A DNA stretch of 64,000 bases from Burkholderia sp. WSM2232 (lineage in GTDB: Bacteria > Pseudomonadota > Gammaproteobacteria > Burkholderiales > Burkholderiaceae): positions 340,933 through 404,932 of the forward strand of contig NZ_AWZV01000003.1 in assembly GCF_000472545.1 (NCBI RefSeq), written 5' to 3'. Positions 27,920 through 37,387 of the stretch are shown here, one piece after another; position 1 is the first letter of the stretch; every line of letters starts with the position of its first letter. The translations under genes were made by a program, and so were the position numbers. The notes beneath the pieces are model-generated. The model had not been told where the DNA came from. It did no database searches and was given only the letters and a program-made list of their open reading frames with translations.

Positions 27920-29248
27920 ATGGTTAAACGACGACAATTTCTCGGAGGCCTGACGGCCCTGGCCGGTACTTATCTGCTTAGCGCCTGCGGTGGCGGTGGC
28001 TCCGAAGACGGTAGCGCAAGTCCGACCGCAAAGGCGTCCCCGAGCCCCGTAGCCAAAGTCACCTCCCCAGCCGCCTCCGCCAGCGGCACCGCAATGCCTC
28101 CGGCCGCTTCCATTACCGACGGCTATGGCGACGTCTGGACGCTGGTCAACGGCGTGATTTACCGCAACGGTTCAACCGTCGGCAACACGTATAACGTCTC
28201 GCTCGTGCTCTGGTACGGCGGCAAGATGTGGCATTGCGGCACCGGTGATCAGTTCTATGTGCACGCAGACGTCGCGGAGCAATGGCTGCCTTGCAGCGAT
28301 CCGCGTATCGACGTTGCCGCGGCTGCGGGCAGCTTCTTTGGCATAAACGGACACGCCGACTACACGTATACCCCCGAACAGGTCGTGTCGATTCTGAAGA
28401 GCATGAATTGCACGAGCTACCGCGTGGGCGTGACCGACGATCCCAAAGATCTGGACGCGGTCATCAAGCTGGCGAAGGCGTTTCAGTCAGCAGGACTCAC
28501 GTTGCTCGCGCTCATCGACCAGGGCGTCTATGAGACCGGCGGAATCATGGCCAGCGAATCCATTGCATATGATCGCGGCCGCGTAGTCGGCTCGACCGTC
28601 GCCAATGCGTTGAAGCCGTACGGTGTGACGATCTACGAATGCGGCAACGAGTTGACGCGCCAGGACGCGACCGTGCTCGACTTCACGGCTGCGGGCTCGA
28701 AGGCGAGCGATTTCAACAATCAGAACTGGCCCATCATGCGCGGCGTCATGCGCGGAATGATCGACGGCGTGAAGTCGGCGCAGCCGGACGCCAAGTGCGG
28801 CATCAACTTCTGCGTCGCAGACGTGGGCGCCTCGGACGCGCTGTGGGATGGCATGCAGCCTGACGGCAGCGGCGGCTATCCAAAGGTACGTTGGGACATC
28901 ACGACCTGGCACAACTACGAAGTGTACGGCGACCTGTTCAACGTCGGCACCGATGGCGCCGGTCCAGGCTTTGACCTCGCGACCTATTGCAAGGCCCGCT
29001 ATGGCGTGCCGCTCATTGTCACGGAGTGGAACACTGGACCGGAGAAGTCCGAGAGCTACCGCGGCACTTACATTTCCGACCGACTCAACGCGTTCTACAA
29101 CGCCCGGAAGACGCACAACATTCAGTCGGTCATGTACTACGTTCTGGATAGCGGCGACAACACCTACGGCGTCATGGTCAACGGCAAAGCGATCGACGCG
29201 CCGTACAACGCGTTCACCAGCTTCACGTCGAGCCACGCGGACACCTGA
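27920..29248 (+). CDS. Lipoprotein clan-A glycoside hydrolase with one repeat module
   Basis: 442 aa from ATG 27920; a GTG 15 bp upstream is in frame. MVKRRQFLGGLTALAGTYLL then lipobox LSAC (Cys23) is nearly the same as in the 8.2-kb paralogue. The linker (24-60) is Pro/Ala/Ser-rich and unlike the paralogue's Gly/Thr linker. There is one WYGG module (about 58-129). The barrel (about 135-442) carries ECGNELTR (Glu244) and TEWNTGPEK (Glu369), the expected acid/base and nucleophile. By eye about two thirds of barrel residues match the paralogue. It sits at the edge of the EPS cluster and may trim or remodel the polymer. Confidence 0.8.
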   Translation: MVKRRQFLGGLTALAGTYLLSACGGGGSEDGSASPTAKASPSPVAKVTSPAASASGTAMPPAASITDGYGDVWTLVNGVIYRNGSTVGNTYNVSLVLWYGGKMWHCGTGDQFYVHADVAEQWLPCSDPRIDVAAAAGSFFGINGHADYTYTPEQVVSILKSMNCTSYRVGVTDDPKDLDAVIKLAKAFQSAGLTLLALIDQGVYETGGIMASESIAYDRGRVVGSTVANALKPYGVTIYECGNELTRQDATVLDFTAAGSKASDFNNQNWPIMRGVMRGMIDGVKSAQPDAKCGINFCVADVGASDALWDGMQPDGSGGYPKVRWDITTWHNYEVYGDLFNVGTDGAGPGFDLATYCKARYGVPLIVTEWNTGPEKSESYRGTYISDRLNAFYNARKTHNIQSVMYYVLDSGDNTYGVMVNGKAIDAPYNAFTSFTSSHADT

Positions 29249-29274
29249 ACAGGTTTCAGTCGTCCGTCAACCAG

Positions 29275-29312
29275 GCTGCTCTCGCCCTTCTTGCAGGGCG
29301 GCAGCGGCTTTA
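29275..29312 (+). terminator. Hairpin after hydrolase gene
   Basis: GCTGC (29275-29279) and CGCCCT (29283-29288) pair with AGGGCG (29295-29300) and GCAGC (29301-29305), then GGCTTTATT. It is placed between the hydrolase and the convergent ATP-grasp gene. Confidence 0.5.
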
Positions 29313-29359
29313 TTCATGTTGGCCTGGGCACGCTGCAACGGCGTGCTTCCTGTGTGCTG

Positions 29360-30304
29360 TCAACGACAGAACGTGTCGGGCACCAGTTTTCCCCACTCGT
29401 AATCGATGCTGTCGGGCGTGAAAGGCAGCACCCCGGCGCCAGGCGTAAACGTTAGCTCGCCGAAATAAACCTTGTTGTCGGGCGCATACAGATCGACACG
29501 AACATAGTCGAAGTCCTCGCATAGCTTCGTAGCTGCTTGCAGAATGGCCTCCAGGTTATCGGGGCGCGGCGCCGGTACCGGGCTGCGTTTGTAGTAGCCG
29601 ATCGCAATGTCGAGGTGATTCCAGTCCACGTCGTACACATCGCCCCGCGTATTGCGGCCAAATCTGTCCGAAATCACGAGAATGTAGATGGTCGGCCGTC
29701 CGCTTCGTCCGTTGAAGCAGTGCAATTTGTAATCCGCGGGAATTTCGCCGCTGTGGTCGAGCAACAGGTGCTCGAAGAAAACGCGTGGTTTGATCCGGCG
29801 GTAATGTCTTTCTCGCGCAATCTTGTAGAAGTCGAGTGAGAGCCAGTAGTTCGCAAGATCTCGCAGCCGCTCGAAAGAAGTTGCCGATTTGCTCCTCACC
29901 ACCTCTACATAACTACTGCCGTGATTTGCCTTCATGACGAACTGATCGGGCAGGGCATCGAATACTTCTTTCGTGAAGGCCTCCGGCGCTGCCAGCAGCG
30001 GTATCACATGCTGTTCACCGAGCTTTTTCGCCACGTACTCGCGGACCGCCAGCTTGTCCGTCAGTTCGACGAACCAGGGGTCTGGCCGCAGGTTCTTCTG
30101 CAGGATCTTTTCGTTGAAAGTGGTGGGGCGCAGCAGGTTCGGATAGCGGCCAATTTCCTTGTGATGCAGCAGGCTAAGAAACAACGGTGCCGGCAGCATC
30201 GATTTGGCCGCTTCTTTCAGCCTTCTCGCAGGAGACTCACGACGCTGCTTCTGATGGTGGCTCGTCGCGTCGGGGGAAAACTGCACTGACTTCGTTGTTG
30301 TCAT
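29360..30304 (-). CDS. TupA-like ATP-grasp protein
   Basis: 314 aa from ATG 30304, with AGGGATCGG just upstream. It has the PF14305-type ATP-grasp layout: a lead GRYPNLLRPTTFNEKILQKN, then LTDKLAVREYVAKKLGEQHV, then ALPDQFVMKANHGSSYVEVV (ATP-binding Lys). The end DFDYVRVDLYAPDNKVYFGE and LTFTPGAGVLPFTP carries metal-binding acidic residues. Such proteins sit in capsule and EPS loci and are thought to form amide or peptide-like bonds on sugars, as in teichuronopeptide synthesis (TupA). It is transcribed away from the AraC gene's 3' side, converging with the hydrolase. Confidence 0.85.
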   Translation of the reverse strand: MTTTKSVQFSPDATSHHQKQRRESPARRLKEAAKSMLPAPLFLSLLHHKEIGRYPNLLRPTTFNEKILQKNLRPDPWFVELTDKLAVREYVAKKLGEQHVIPLLAAPEAFTKEVFDALPDQFVMKANHGSSYVEVVRSKSATSFERLRDLANYWLSLDFYKIARERHYRRIKPRVFFEHLLLDHSGEIPADYKLHCFNGRSGRPTIYILVISDRFGRNTRGDVYDVDWNHLDIAIGYYKRSPVPAPRPDNLEAILQAATKLCEDFDYVRVDLYAPDNKVYFGELTFTPGAGVLPFTPDSIDYEWGKLVPDTFCR

Positions 30305-30405
30305 TGTCCGATCCCTGTGAATAGCGGGCGACGTTCGGCTCGCGGGCGCGACGGCGCACCGCGCCATGCGGGGCACGCGTTTGCCGCCCGCACGGGCACC
30401 AGCCG

Positions 30406-31404
30406 TCAGTCGTCAATTGCGACGCATCGCTCGGCAACCTCGAGACGCTGCTGGGCGCGAAACTGTGTAGGGGACATTCCATAGCGCTCCTTGAAGAGAC
30501 GGCCCAGACGATTGCCGTCACCCATGCCGCAGCGTCGCGCGATTTTGTCGACCGGCAGATCGGTGTTGCGCAGCATTGCCCGAACCACTTCGAAACGGGT
30601 GCGCAACAAATACTCGAGTGGCGTCATACCGAACTCGAATTTGAAGCGGCGCTGATAGTTGCGCTTGCTCATCGCCGCGCACTCGGCGGCCTTTGCGACG
30701 GAAATAGGATTGCTGTAGTTTTCCTTTATCCAACGCGCCGACTCGCGAATCTTCTCCGTGGTCGTGGTGATACTCGCGTCGTCCAGTTCGAACCTGTCGG
30801 ACTCGACGTAGGTCGTTTGCAGCATGTCGGCGATCTTCCGCGCTACTTCCGTGCTTACGTCCCGTTCAATCTGCGCGAGGGCGAGATCGGTAGGCGTCGC
30901 ACTGTTCGCACGCGCCGTAGTTGGCGCGTCGTCAAACAGGAAGATCGGTACAGTGGAATGCAGCGGGTCCTTGCAGACCACCACGAGGTTCGCACCTTGC
31001 TGAATGTCGAATGACGCGATCGAGCCTTGCCGGGCTATCCAGGAAAGAAGACGGTCGTTTGACTCGAGCGCGCGCGCTGCGTCCCGGCACGCGACAAATA
31101 GTGCATGGAAATCGCCTAGCCGATTGCGGTCGATACTTTGCGTCCAGATAGAAATGCCGGACGAGCTGGTGACAAGCCCCCCGCTTTCGGAAAGCACGGA
31201 AAGGCGATACGGTGAGTCATCGGTAGCACCGTCTGACAATTCGTTCGCAAGCCGGAATGCGTCGCCGATTGCACCGGCTGTAGCCATCGAGCATTCCTGC
31301 GACACCAGAAGCCCAATATGCCTGGCAGGCTTCCGCGTCGCTACTCTTGGACCGCTGCGGTGCGTATCAAGATACGACGTAAGAAAATCTGTGGAAGTCG
31401 TCAC
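30406..31404 (-). CDS. GlxA-type AraC-family regulator
   Basis: 332 aa. Residues ~25-200 form a DJ-1/PfpI-like ligand domain (HIGLLVSQECSMATAGAIGD...). Residues ~215-325 carry the two-HTH AraC domain: SVAKAAECAAMSKRNYQRRF, FEFGMTPLEYLLRTRFEVVR, and IARRCGMGDGNRLGRLFKER. The DJ-1 domain usually lacks enzyme function in this group. It lies in front of a 1-kb non-coding gap and the EPS genes, so it is a good candidate for EPS control. It is 101 bp upstream of, and on the same strand as, the ATP-grasp gene. Confidence 0.88.
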   Translation of the reverse strand: MTTSTDFLTSYLDTHRSGPRVATRKPARHIGLLVSQECSMATAGAIGDAFRLANELSDGATDDSPYRLSVLSESGGLVTSSSGISIWTQSIDRNRLGDFHALFVACRDAARALESNDRLLSWIARQGSIASFDIQQGANLVVVCKDPLHSTVPIFLFDDAPTTARANSATPTDLALAQIERDVSTEVARKIADMLQTTYVESDRFELDDASITTTTEKIRESARWIKENYSNPISVAKAAECAAMSKRNYQRRFKFEFGMTPLEYLLRTRFEVVRAMLRNTDLPVDKIARRCGMGDGNRLGRLFKERYGMSPTQFRAQQRLEVAERCVAIDD

Positions 31405-32400
31405 GCTTAGTTCTCCAAACAGGGTGAATCACTGTCTACGTGACGAGATTAGCGTACTCAAATCACCCTGGCGAACGTGGCCGGTATCCGACGGTGTTTT
31501 GGCGCATTTGTGATGATTGGAGAAATTGTTACCTCGAATGCCTGAATAAAGGCATACGAATCAGCGAAGAAATCAGCAAGATTTGCTACGCATATTTCGT
31601 GTGAGATTTTTGAGGGTCGAAAGGTTCTTCTGGCGCAAAGCCCCGCCACACAAGGCGAATCCGTCGGCAAACGACTATTGTGGTTGTCCGAACTTCGGCG
31701 AAATGTGACTAAATGTATATGGCCTGCAGACCCCCAATTCCGTATCACTCTGTTACATCCATTGCACATAGCTACAACACTTTCCGCATATGGTGTTGCG
31801 CTGTAATCGCTTCGGCGGATTCGGCCAATAGCACCCGAATTTATGCCGTGACTGCTGCACTCATCTTCATCAGCGCTATGCTTCACTGCAACATCTGAAG
31901 CAATAGGGGTTGGCCCTGCAGTGGCTATCGAATGCCAGTAATGCGCAATTTCTTCGCCTTTTCGCTTGCATGAGTCGATTCAGGTGTAGTTATTGCCGTG
32001 TCTTGAAGTGCTCTTGCGCTGACGACGTACGACAAGGCAACGCTCATGTGAGTCGGGGCCGGGCTGCGTATTTCGAGCAGTGTTCTCAATCGGCGTATCG
32101 AGCACTTGACCATTTGTAGTACGAAATAAGCGCGGTAACGCAGCCTCAGGCTGTCGTTCCGCTATCTGGGGGATTCGAAGTCTGGAGACGGGGCGAGCCG
32201 TGCTGCTTGCGGCGCAGCCTTTGATCGTTCAAGCAGGTGGACAGCCACTTGGCTTGGCAAAACCATGACGTAGCTCCGACGATGCGTCGGGCTACGCCAT
32301 ACGCGTTCCTGCCGGTGACGGATGTGGAATGTGGACCGTTGGTGCAGCCAGGCGGTGTCGACTCATTACTGTGCCCATCAAACATGGAAGGATCAAACCG
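31405..32400 (+). other. Long intergenic region before the EPS genes, ~1 kb
   Basis: Divergent control region between the AraC gene and the Wzc-like gene, AT-richer than its surroundings. Short dyads include ATGCCT/AGGCAT (31538-31555) and CCGAACTTCGG (31688-31698). It also holds the 13-mer ATATTTCGTGTGA (31592-31604), found again at 27216-27228. Short open frames here show no ribosome site. A hairpin lies at its right end. Confidence 0.45.
32269..32296. promoter_or_regulatory. Leader hairpin before the Wzc-like gene
   Basis: CGTAGCTCCGACG, ATG, CGTCGGGCTACG: near-perfect 12-bp stem with one extra base, about 105 bp before the kinase start. It may be a leader/attenuator structure or an operator; there is no T-run. 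Confidence 0.4.
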
Positions 32401-34719
32401 GTGGACTACTATCCTCTGAATTCGCTCCCTGGGAGTGCCAGCACAGAGCGTGGCCAGCTTAGCGCGCGCGCCATGCTCCGTCTCATGCGCGACCACATCT
32501 GGGAGATCGTACTTACCACGGTCGTCGTTTTCAGCCTTGCTGCCGCGTATCTGCTGATTGCGTCGCCTATCTATTCTGCAGACGTGCTGATTCGCGTCGA
32601 CCCACCGGAACCCAACGCACTCGGACTCGCACTCCAGAATCAGGAGAACCTGCCTCCGCCCGCACCATCGCCCGTTACCGAAATGGGCGTGATACGCAGC
32701 CGCTCCGTACTGCAGCCGGTCATTGAACGCTTTCGTTTCGACGTCTCGGTGACGCCGCGCAAATTGCCTCTGCTTGGCGACATTGCGGAGAAGTTCGCGA
32801 CGCCTGGCGAGCCCTCGCGAGCATGGCTGGGACTGAAGTCCTACGCATGGGGAGGCGAGCAGGTAAAAATCGGCGTGCTCGACGTCCCCAAAGATCTGGA
32901 AGAAGAAAAAATGACGCTGGTGGCCGGGGAGGACAACACGTACGAACTGCGTGGGCCCCAGGACCAGGTCTTCCTTCACGGCACCGTGGGCAAGCCGGTG
33001 TCGAGCAATGGCATTTCGATGCGCGTCGATGAACTGGTTGCGCGCCCGAACACCGAGTTCACGGTTGTTCGGTGGAACGAAGTGGATGCTATCAAGCGCT
33101 TCGACAACACCATCAAGGTTGGCGACAAACTGAAGGACTCCGGTCTGGTGCAGATCGAGTACACCGACAAGAGCGCAACCAAGGCGGCTGAGGTTGCCAA
33201 TGCGTTAGGTCAGCAATACCTCGCAACGGCGATTGCCAGCCGCCAGGCGAACGATACGACCACGCTGGCGTTCATTAACGGAGAACTTCCCCGTCTGCTG
33301 GCAGACCTGAGAAAGGCCGAGGAAGCACTGAAGTCGTTCCGCGCGACTTCGCAATCCATGCAGCCTACTGCCGAGGCACAGGCGTATCTGCAAGGCGGTC
33401 TGGACATCGACCGGCAGATTGCAACTCTGCAATTGCAACGCACGCAGTTGCTCGAGCGCTATACACCGCAAAGCCGTTGGGTGCAGAGCGTCGATACGCA
33501 ACTCGCGCAACTCAATAGCGCGAAGGCGAATTTCAACGGCCACTTCAACGGCATGCCTGCGTCGGAACGCGAGAGCGTCGATCTTCAGCGTGCGCAGAAG
33601 GTAGCGGAAACCATCTACCTGGGCATGGTGCAGAAAGCCGAGCAGTTGCAGGTGCGCCGGGCGAGCACGACGGGCGGCGCGCATATCGTCGACCAGGCCA
33701 TCACGCCGCATCGTCCCGTGAAACCGCAGCCGATGCTTGTGCTGCCCGGCGGCCTTGCACTCGGGATCGTGTCGGGCATCGTGCTGGTGTTCATGCGCCG
33801 CCATGTGCTTACAGGCGTGACCGATCCGCGCTATGTAGAACGCAGCATGAGCATGCCGGTATTCGGCGAGATCCTGTTCAGCCAGCAGCAGTTGTTGCTC
33901 GACCGAACCAATCCGGGAGCCAAATCACTGCCCGGTGCCGCTGCGCGGGCTGGTTTGCCGCAACCGGCGACGGGCGGTGTGCCGGAGATTCAGGTGCCGA
34001 GCGGCGGCACGAGGGTACTCGCGGAGCGTTTTCCGAACGATACGTCGGTGGAGGCACTGCGGGCAGTACGCACTTCTCTGGCGCGGGATCTCGCGCATTC
34101 GCGCAACAACATTCTGATGGTGATCGGGCCGACGCCCTCGGCGGGCAAGAGCTTCGTCGCGGCCAATATCGCGACATTGCAGGCGGAAATAGGCGCGCGA
34201 GTTCTTCTTATCGATGCGGATATGCGGCGCGGCCATCTCGCCTCGCTGTTCAACCAGAGCAACCGGGGTGGACTTTCGGAAGTTCTCTCTGACCGCATGC
34301 CACTACGTAACGCACTGCGGCACACGGGTATCGAGAATCTGTCGTTCCTCTCGTGTGGCTCGCGCCCGGACAATCCCGCTGCCTTGCTTGCGAGACCGCG
34401 CTTCAAGGAAGTTCTCGAGCGTCTGAGCGCGCAATTCGATCTTGTGATCTTCGATACGCCGCCGTTCCTCGCAGTCACCGACGCCTCGATCATTGCCAGC
34501 GAAGCCGGCGCATCGTTGCTTGTCCTGCGCTCGGGCATGCAAAGCGAGGAGGAGATCGAGGACACGATCAAGAAGATGGAACGCGCCGAGGGCCGCATTG
34601 CCGGTGCCGTGTTCAACGGCATTCCACTTCGACGCAGTACCCGCACCTATGGCTATGCAACGAACTACGCCAGCGATTACGGCGATGCCGAACCAACCGG
34701 TGGACCTCTGCGAACGTGA
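32401..34719 (+). CDS. Polysaccharide chain-length determinant / tyrosine autokinase (Wzc-like)
   Basis: 772 aa from GTG 32401, supported by GGAAGGA at 32386-32392. Wzz domain with TM helix ~33-54 and the proline-rich segment before TM2 (~445-465), coiled-coil periplasmic part between. Cytoplasmic BY-kinase with Walker A GPTPSAGKSFVAANIA (~575), Walker A' VLLIDADMRRG, Walker B DLVIFDTPPF. The tail contains a Tyr cluster (TYGYATNYASDYGD) for autophosphorylation. It controls polymer length and export in Wzy-dependent EPS, like BceF in cepacian loci. First gene of the plus-strand EPS block; no Wza or Wzb gene is beside it. Confidence 0.92.
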   Translation: MDYYPLNSLPGSASTERGQLSARAMLRLMRDHIWEIVLTTVVVFSLAAAYLLIASPIYSADVLIRVDPPEPNALGLALQNQENLPPPAPSPVTEMGVIRSRSVLQPVIERFRFDVSVTPRKLPLLGDIAEKFATPGEPSRAWLGLKSYAWGGEQVKIGVLDVPKDLEEEKMTLVAGEDNTYELRGPQDQVFLHGTVGKPVSSNGISMRVDELVARPNTEFTVVRWNEVDAIKRFDNTIKVGDKLKDSGLVQIEYTDKSATKAAEVANALGQQYLATAIASRQANDTTTLAFINGELPRLLADLRKAEEALKSFRATSQSMQPTAEAQAYLQGGLDIDRQIATLQLQRTQLLERYTPQSRWVQSVDTQLAQLNSAKANFNGHFNGMPASERESVDLQRAQKVAETIYLGMVQKAEQLQVRRASTTGGAHIVDQAITPHRPVKPQPMLVLPGGLALGIVSGIVLVFMRRHVLTGVTDPRYVERSMSMPVFGEILFSQQQLLLDRTNPGAKSLPGAAARAGLPQPATGGVPEIQVPSGGTRVLAERFPNDTSVEALRAVRTSLARDLAHSRNNILMVIGPTPSAGKSFVAANIATLQAEIGARVLLIDADMRRGHLASLFNQSNRGGLSEVLSDRMPLRNALRHTGIENLSFLSCGSRPDNPAALLARPRFKEVLERLSAQFDLVIFDTPPFLAVTDASIIASEAGASLLVLRSGMQSEEEIEDTIKKMERAEGRIAGAVFNGIPLRRSTRTYGYATNYASDYGDAEPTGGPLRT

Positions 34720-34765
34720 GCGGACTGCCACCGTCGTTCGAATCATTCGCAAAACGGAGAAGCTG

Positions 34766-35881
34766 ATGGCGTTTGCAATTAACGGGAAGTTCACTTCACA
34801 GCCGGTAACGGGTGTGCAGAGAGTCGCGTATGAGTTGACTAGAGCGATGCAAATGCGCGTTCCGGCAGGCGAGCAGTTGGAGGTCTATGTCCCGCGCGAC
34901 ACGAGGGAACCCGGCGCGCAATTGAAATGGCAGCGGCGATTTCCCTGGCTGCGCGGCACGCTCTGGGAGCAGATTACGCTGCCTCTGGCTTCCAGAGGCG
35001 TCCGGCTTTTGAACCTGTGCAACACGAATCCGCTTTTCAAACGGCGTCAGGTCGTGATGGTTCACGACATGGCGGTGTACGACGTGCCTGGGGGATTCTC
35101 GAAGAAGTTCGTGCTGTGGTATCGCTTGTGCTTTTTCGTGCTGCCGCGAATGGAGCCGATGATTCTCACCGTGTCGAGGTTTTCCCGGTCGCGCATTTGC
35201 CATCACCTGAAAGTGGACGAGTCGCGGGTCGCCGTCGTGCATCCTGCCGCGGACCATCTGGACCGCGTCGTGTCGGAGCCGGCGGTATTGGAGCGCCTGA
35301 ATCTGGTCAAGGACGTCTATTGCGTGGTGGTAGGCAGCCTCGATCCGCGCAAGAACCTGCAACGCGTGCTGGAAGCGATTGAAAAGCTGGGACATCTCGA
35401 CCATGTGAAGTTCGTGGTGGTGGGCGGCAAAAACGCGCGCATTTTCAACAGCGATCTGAGCGAACACAAACCCCAGTCGGAGAGAGTAGTGTGGGCCGGG
35501 TTCGTCACGGACGGCGAATTGAAAGCGCTCTATGAAAACGCCGGTTGTCTGGTGTTCCCCTCGCTTTACGAGGGCTTCGGCCTGCCGCCGTTGGAAGCCA
35601 TGTACTGCGGTTGTCCAGTCGTTGCCTCGTCGCGCACTTCCATACCTGAAGTGTGCGCGGAAGCGGCGTTGTATTGCGACGCTACTTCGGCGGACGACAT
35701 TGCGGAAAAGATCTCGCTCATGATGACAGACGACGTATTGCGACAACGCTACAAGGCAATGGGATACGAGCGGGCACGCGAATTCCGCTGGGACATGACG
35801 GCGCAAGCGGTGCTGGAGCTTCTCAAGGGGCAGGCGGGCGTGCGCTTGTCGGGCGTACCAGCCAGCGCGTCGGCGGGCTAG
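34766..35881 (+). CDS. GT4 glycosyltransferase (mannosyltransferase-like)
   Basis: 371 aa from ATG 34766 with GGAGA five bases upstream. GT-B fold: N-terminal half begins INGKFTSQPVTGVQRVAYEL; the C-terminal half has YCVVVGSLDPRKNLQRVLEA and the donor-site ESF-type motif SLYEGFGLPPLEAMYCGCPV. This is typical of GDP-mannose-using GT4 enzymes, consistent with ManC in the cluster. It adds one sugar to the lipid-linked repeat unit at the inner face. It is 46 bp after the kinase gene and 3 bp before the PslG-like gene. Confidence 0.88.
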   Translation: MAFAINGKFTSQPVTGVQRVAYELTRAMQMRVPAGEQLEVYVPRDTREPGAQLKWQRRFPWLRGTLWEQITLPLASRGVRLLNLCNTNPLFKRRQVVMVHDMAVYDVPGGFSKKFVLWYRLCFFVLPRMEPMILTVSRFSRSRICHHLKVDESRVAVVHPAADHLDRVVSEPAVLERLNLVKDVYCVVVGSLDPRKNLQRVLEAIEKLGHLDHVKFVVVGGKNARIFNSDLSEHKPQSERVVWAGFVTDGELKALYENAGCLVFPSLYEGFGLPPLEAMYCGCPVVASSRTSIPEVCAEAALYCDATSADDIAEKISLMMTDDVLRQRYKAMGYERAREFRWDMTAQAVLELLKGQAGVRLSGVPASASAG

Positions 35882-35884
35882 CGC

Positions 35885-37345
35885 ATGTCGGTGGGCGGGC
35901 GAATGTATAGCGGTCGGGCGCGTACCGGTAGACGTCGGGCGTTGGGAACCATTGCGGCGCTCATTAGCGCCGCGATCCCGCTTGTGTACGGGAAGACATC
36001 ACCTTCGAGCGGCACGGGTACGCAAGGGCGCAGCAGCGGTGGTCGCAGGATTACCGACATGATCGGTGCAAATGGATGGGCGGGCGCAAGCCGCGACGTG
36101 GAAATGTGGCGGCAGATGGGCATTAGCTGGGGACGCGACTCGGTCGGCCCCGGCCAGCCGGACTCGCCCAGCGAACCCGTTCGTGTCGACAAGACGGGAT
36201 CGCAATTCGACAACGATCTTCCGTCGGCGCTGCTTCTGAACAACCGTAATGGCATCAAGTCGCTATTGCTGCTCGGCTATACGGCGCCGTGGAATGCGAC
36301 CGTACCGGGCGACAGCAATTCGGCGCCGCGGGACGTGCGCGCGTGGACGCGTTACGTCGAGGCAGCAGTGCGCAAGTACTCCGCACCGCCGTTCAATCTG
36401 CGCTATTTCCAGATCTGGAATGAGGCAGCCGGAAAACTTTCGGGTGGCGCGCAGCAGGCGACGTTCTGGCATGGTCCGAACTTCAGCAAGGACGACCGGA
36501 AGGTAAAGCCATACGAGCGCGCGATGCAGGATTACGTTGAGCGAGTGCATCTGCCGGCCGCACGCATCATCCGCAAGTACAACGCTTATGTGGTGTATGG
36601 CGGCTGGCCGGACCAGGGCGGGCTCTCCAATTACTGCAAGTGGCTCGAGTACAGAAGTCCTGCCTCGAATGAACGCATGCTGGACTGGGTCGACTATCTC
36701 GACACGCACTACCTCGGGGTCGCCGATATAGATCAGCTGTACGAGCGGTACGTGAAGAGCGGGCCGGCGAGAGGTATCTGGCAGACCGAAATCGGCGATG
36801 CGTACATGAAGGACCCGCATTACCTGCCGGAGTACTTCTTCGACTTCGCGGTATGGGCGCTCGATCACAACTGGGACGATCCGAACAAATACGTCTCCAT
36901 GATCTATCACTGGGACGGCTACGAGTCGTTTCGTCTGACTCATCGCGGTCCGCCCGCGCGGACCTACAACGTGTCCGGCAGGAGTCTCATCGTGCTTTGT
37001 CAGACGGTCTCCGGCCCGCTGGCAAGTTTGCCGAATGCTTTGAAATTCGGTCCGGGTGCGTCGGGCAGTGGCTTGCGTTCCGGTAATGACATCGTGCTTC
37101 AGGTGAAGGCGGCAGCAGGTGGGCGAAGCGTGGTACTGGCGGGGCTCAGGCGGCCGGCGTCGCGCGAAGTAAGGGTTGAGTTCATAGATGCGGTGACGGG
37201 CACGGTAAGTGCACCCGGTACGGTGACGACTACCTGGAATGACGACGGCTTGCAGTTGAATTTCAAGGTGCCTGAGCGGGTCAATGGAGCAGGCAACGAT
37301 CCGCCGACTCACCTCGCTTACATCGCAGTCCGTTCTGTTGCGTAG
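35885..37345 (+). CDS. PslG-like glycoside hydrolase
   Basis: 486 aa. Arg-rich N-terminus then a hydrophobic stretch (RRRALGTIAALISAAIPLVY), a Tat-like or anchor signal. The catalytic barrel spans ~55-385, with the acid/base Glu in YFQIWNEAAG and nucleophile Glu in IWQTEIGDAY, and the substrate-cleft aromatic strings MIYHWDGYESF. A beta-rich domain follows (~400-486). Pseudomonas PslG, a GH39-like endoglycosidase, is the nearest functional model: it is encoded inside an EPS operon and needed for proper polymer processing. It starts 3 bp after the GT4 gene, so probably co-translated. No strong ribosome site is seen. Confidence 0.8.
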   Translation: MSVGGRMYSGRARTGRRRALGTIAALISAAIPLVYGKTSPSSGTGTQGRSSGGRRITDMIGANGWAGASRDVEMWRQMGISWGRDSVGPGQPDSPSEPVRVDKTGSQFDNDLPSALLLNNRNGIKSLLLLGYTAPWNATVPGDSNSAPRDVRAWTRYVEAAVRKYSAPPFNLRYFQIWNEAAGKLSGGAQQATFWHGPNFSKDDRKVKPYERAMQDYVERVHLPAARIIRKYNAYVVYGGWPDQGGLSNYCKWLEYRSPASNERMLDWVDYLDTHYLGVADIDQLYERYVKSGPARGIWQTEIGDAYMKDPHYLPEYFFDFAVWALDHNWDDPNKYVSMIYHWDGYESFRLTHRGPPARTYNVSGRSLIVLCQTVSGPLASLPNALKFGPGASGSGLRSGNDIVLQVKAAAGGRSVVLAGLRRPASREVRVEFIDAVTGTVSAPGTVTTTWNDDGLQLNFKVPERVNGAGNDPPTHLAYIAVRSVA

Positions 37346-37387
37346 CAACTCCGATTCACCGAAAAACTTCAGATAGCGCCGAATGCC

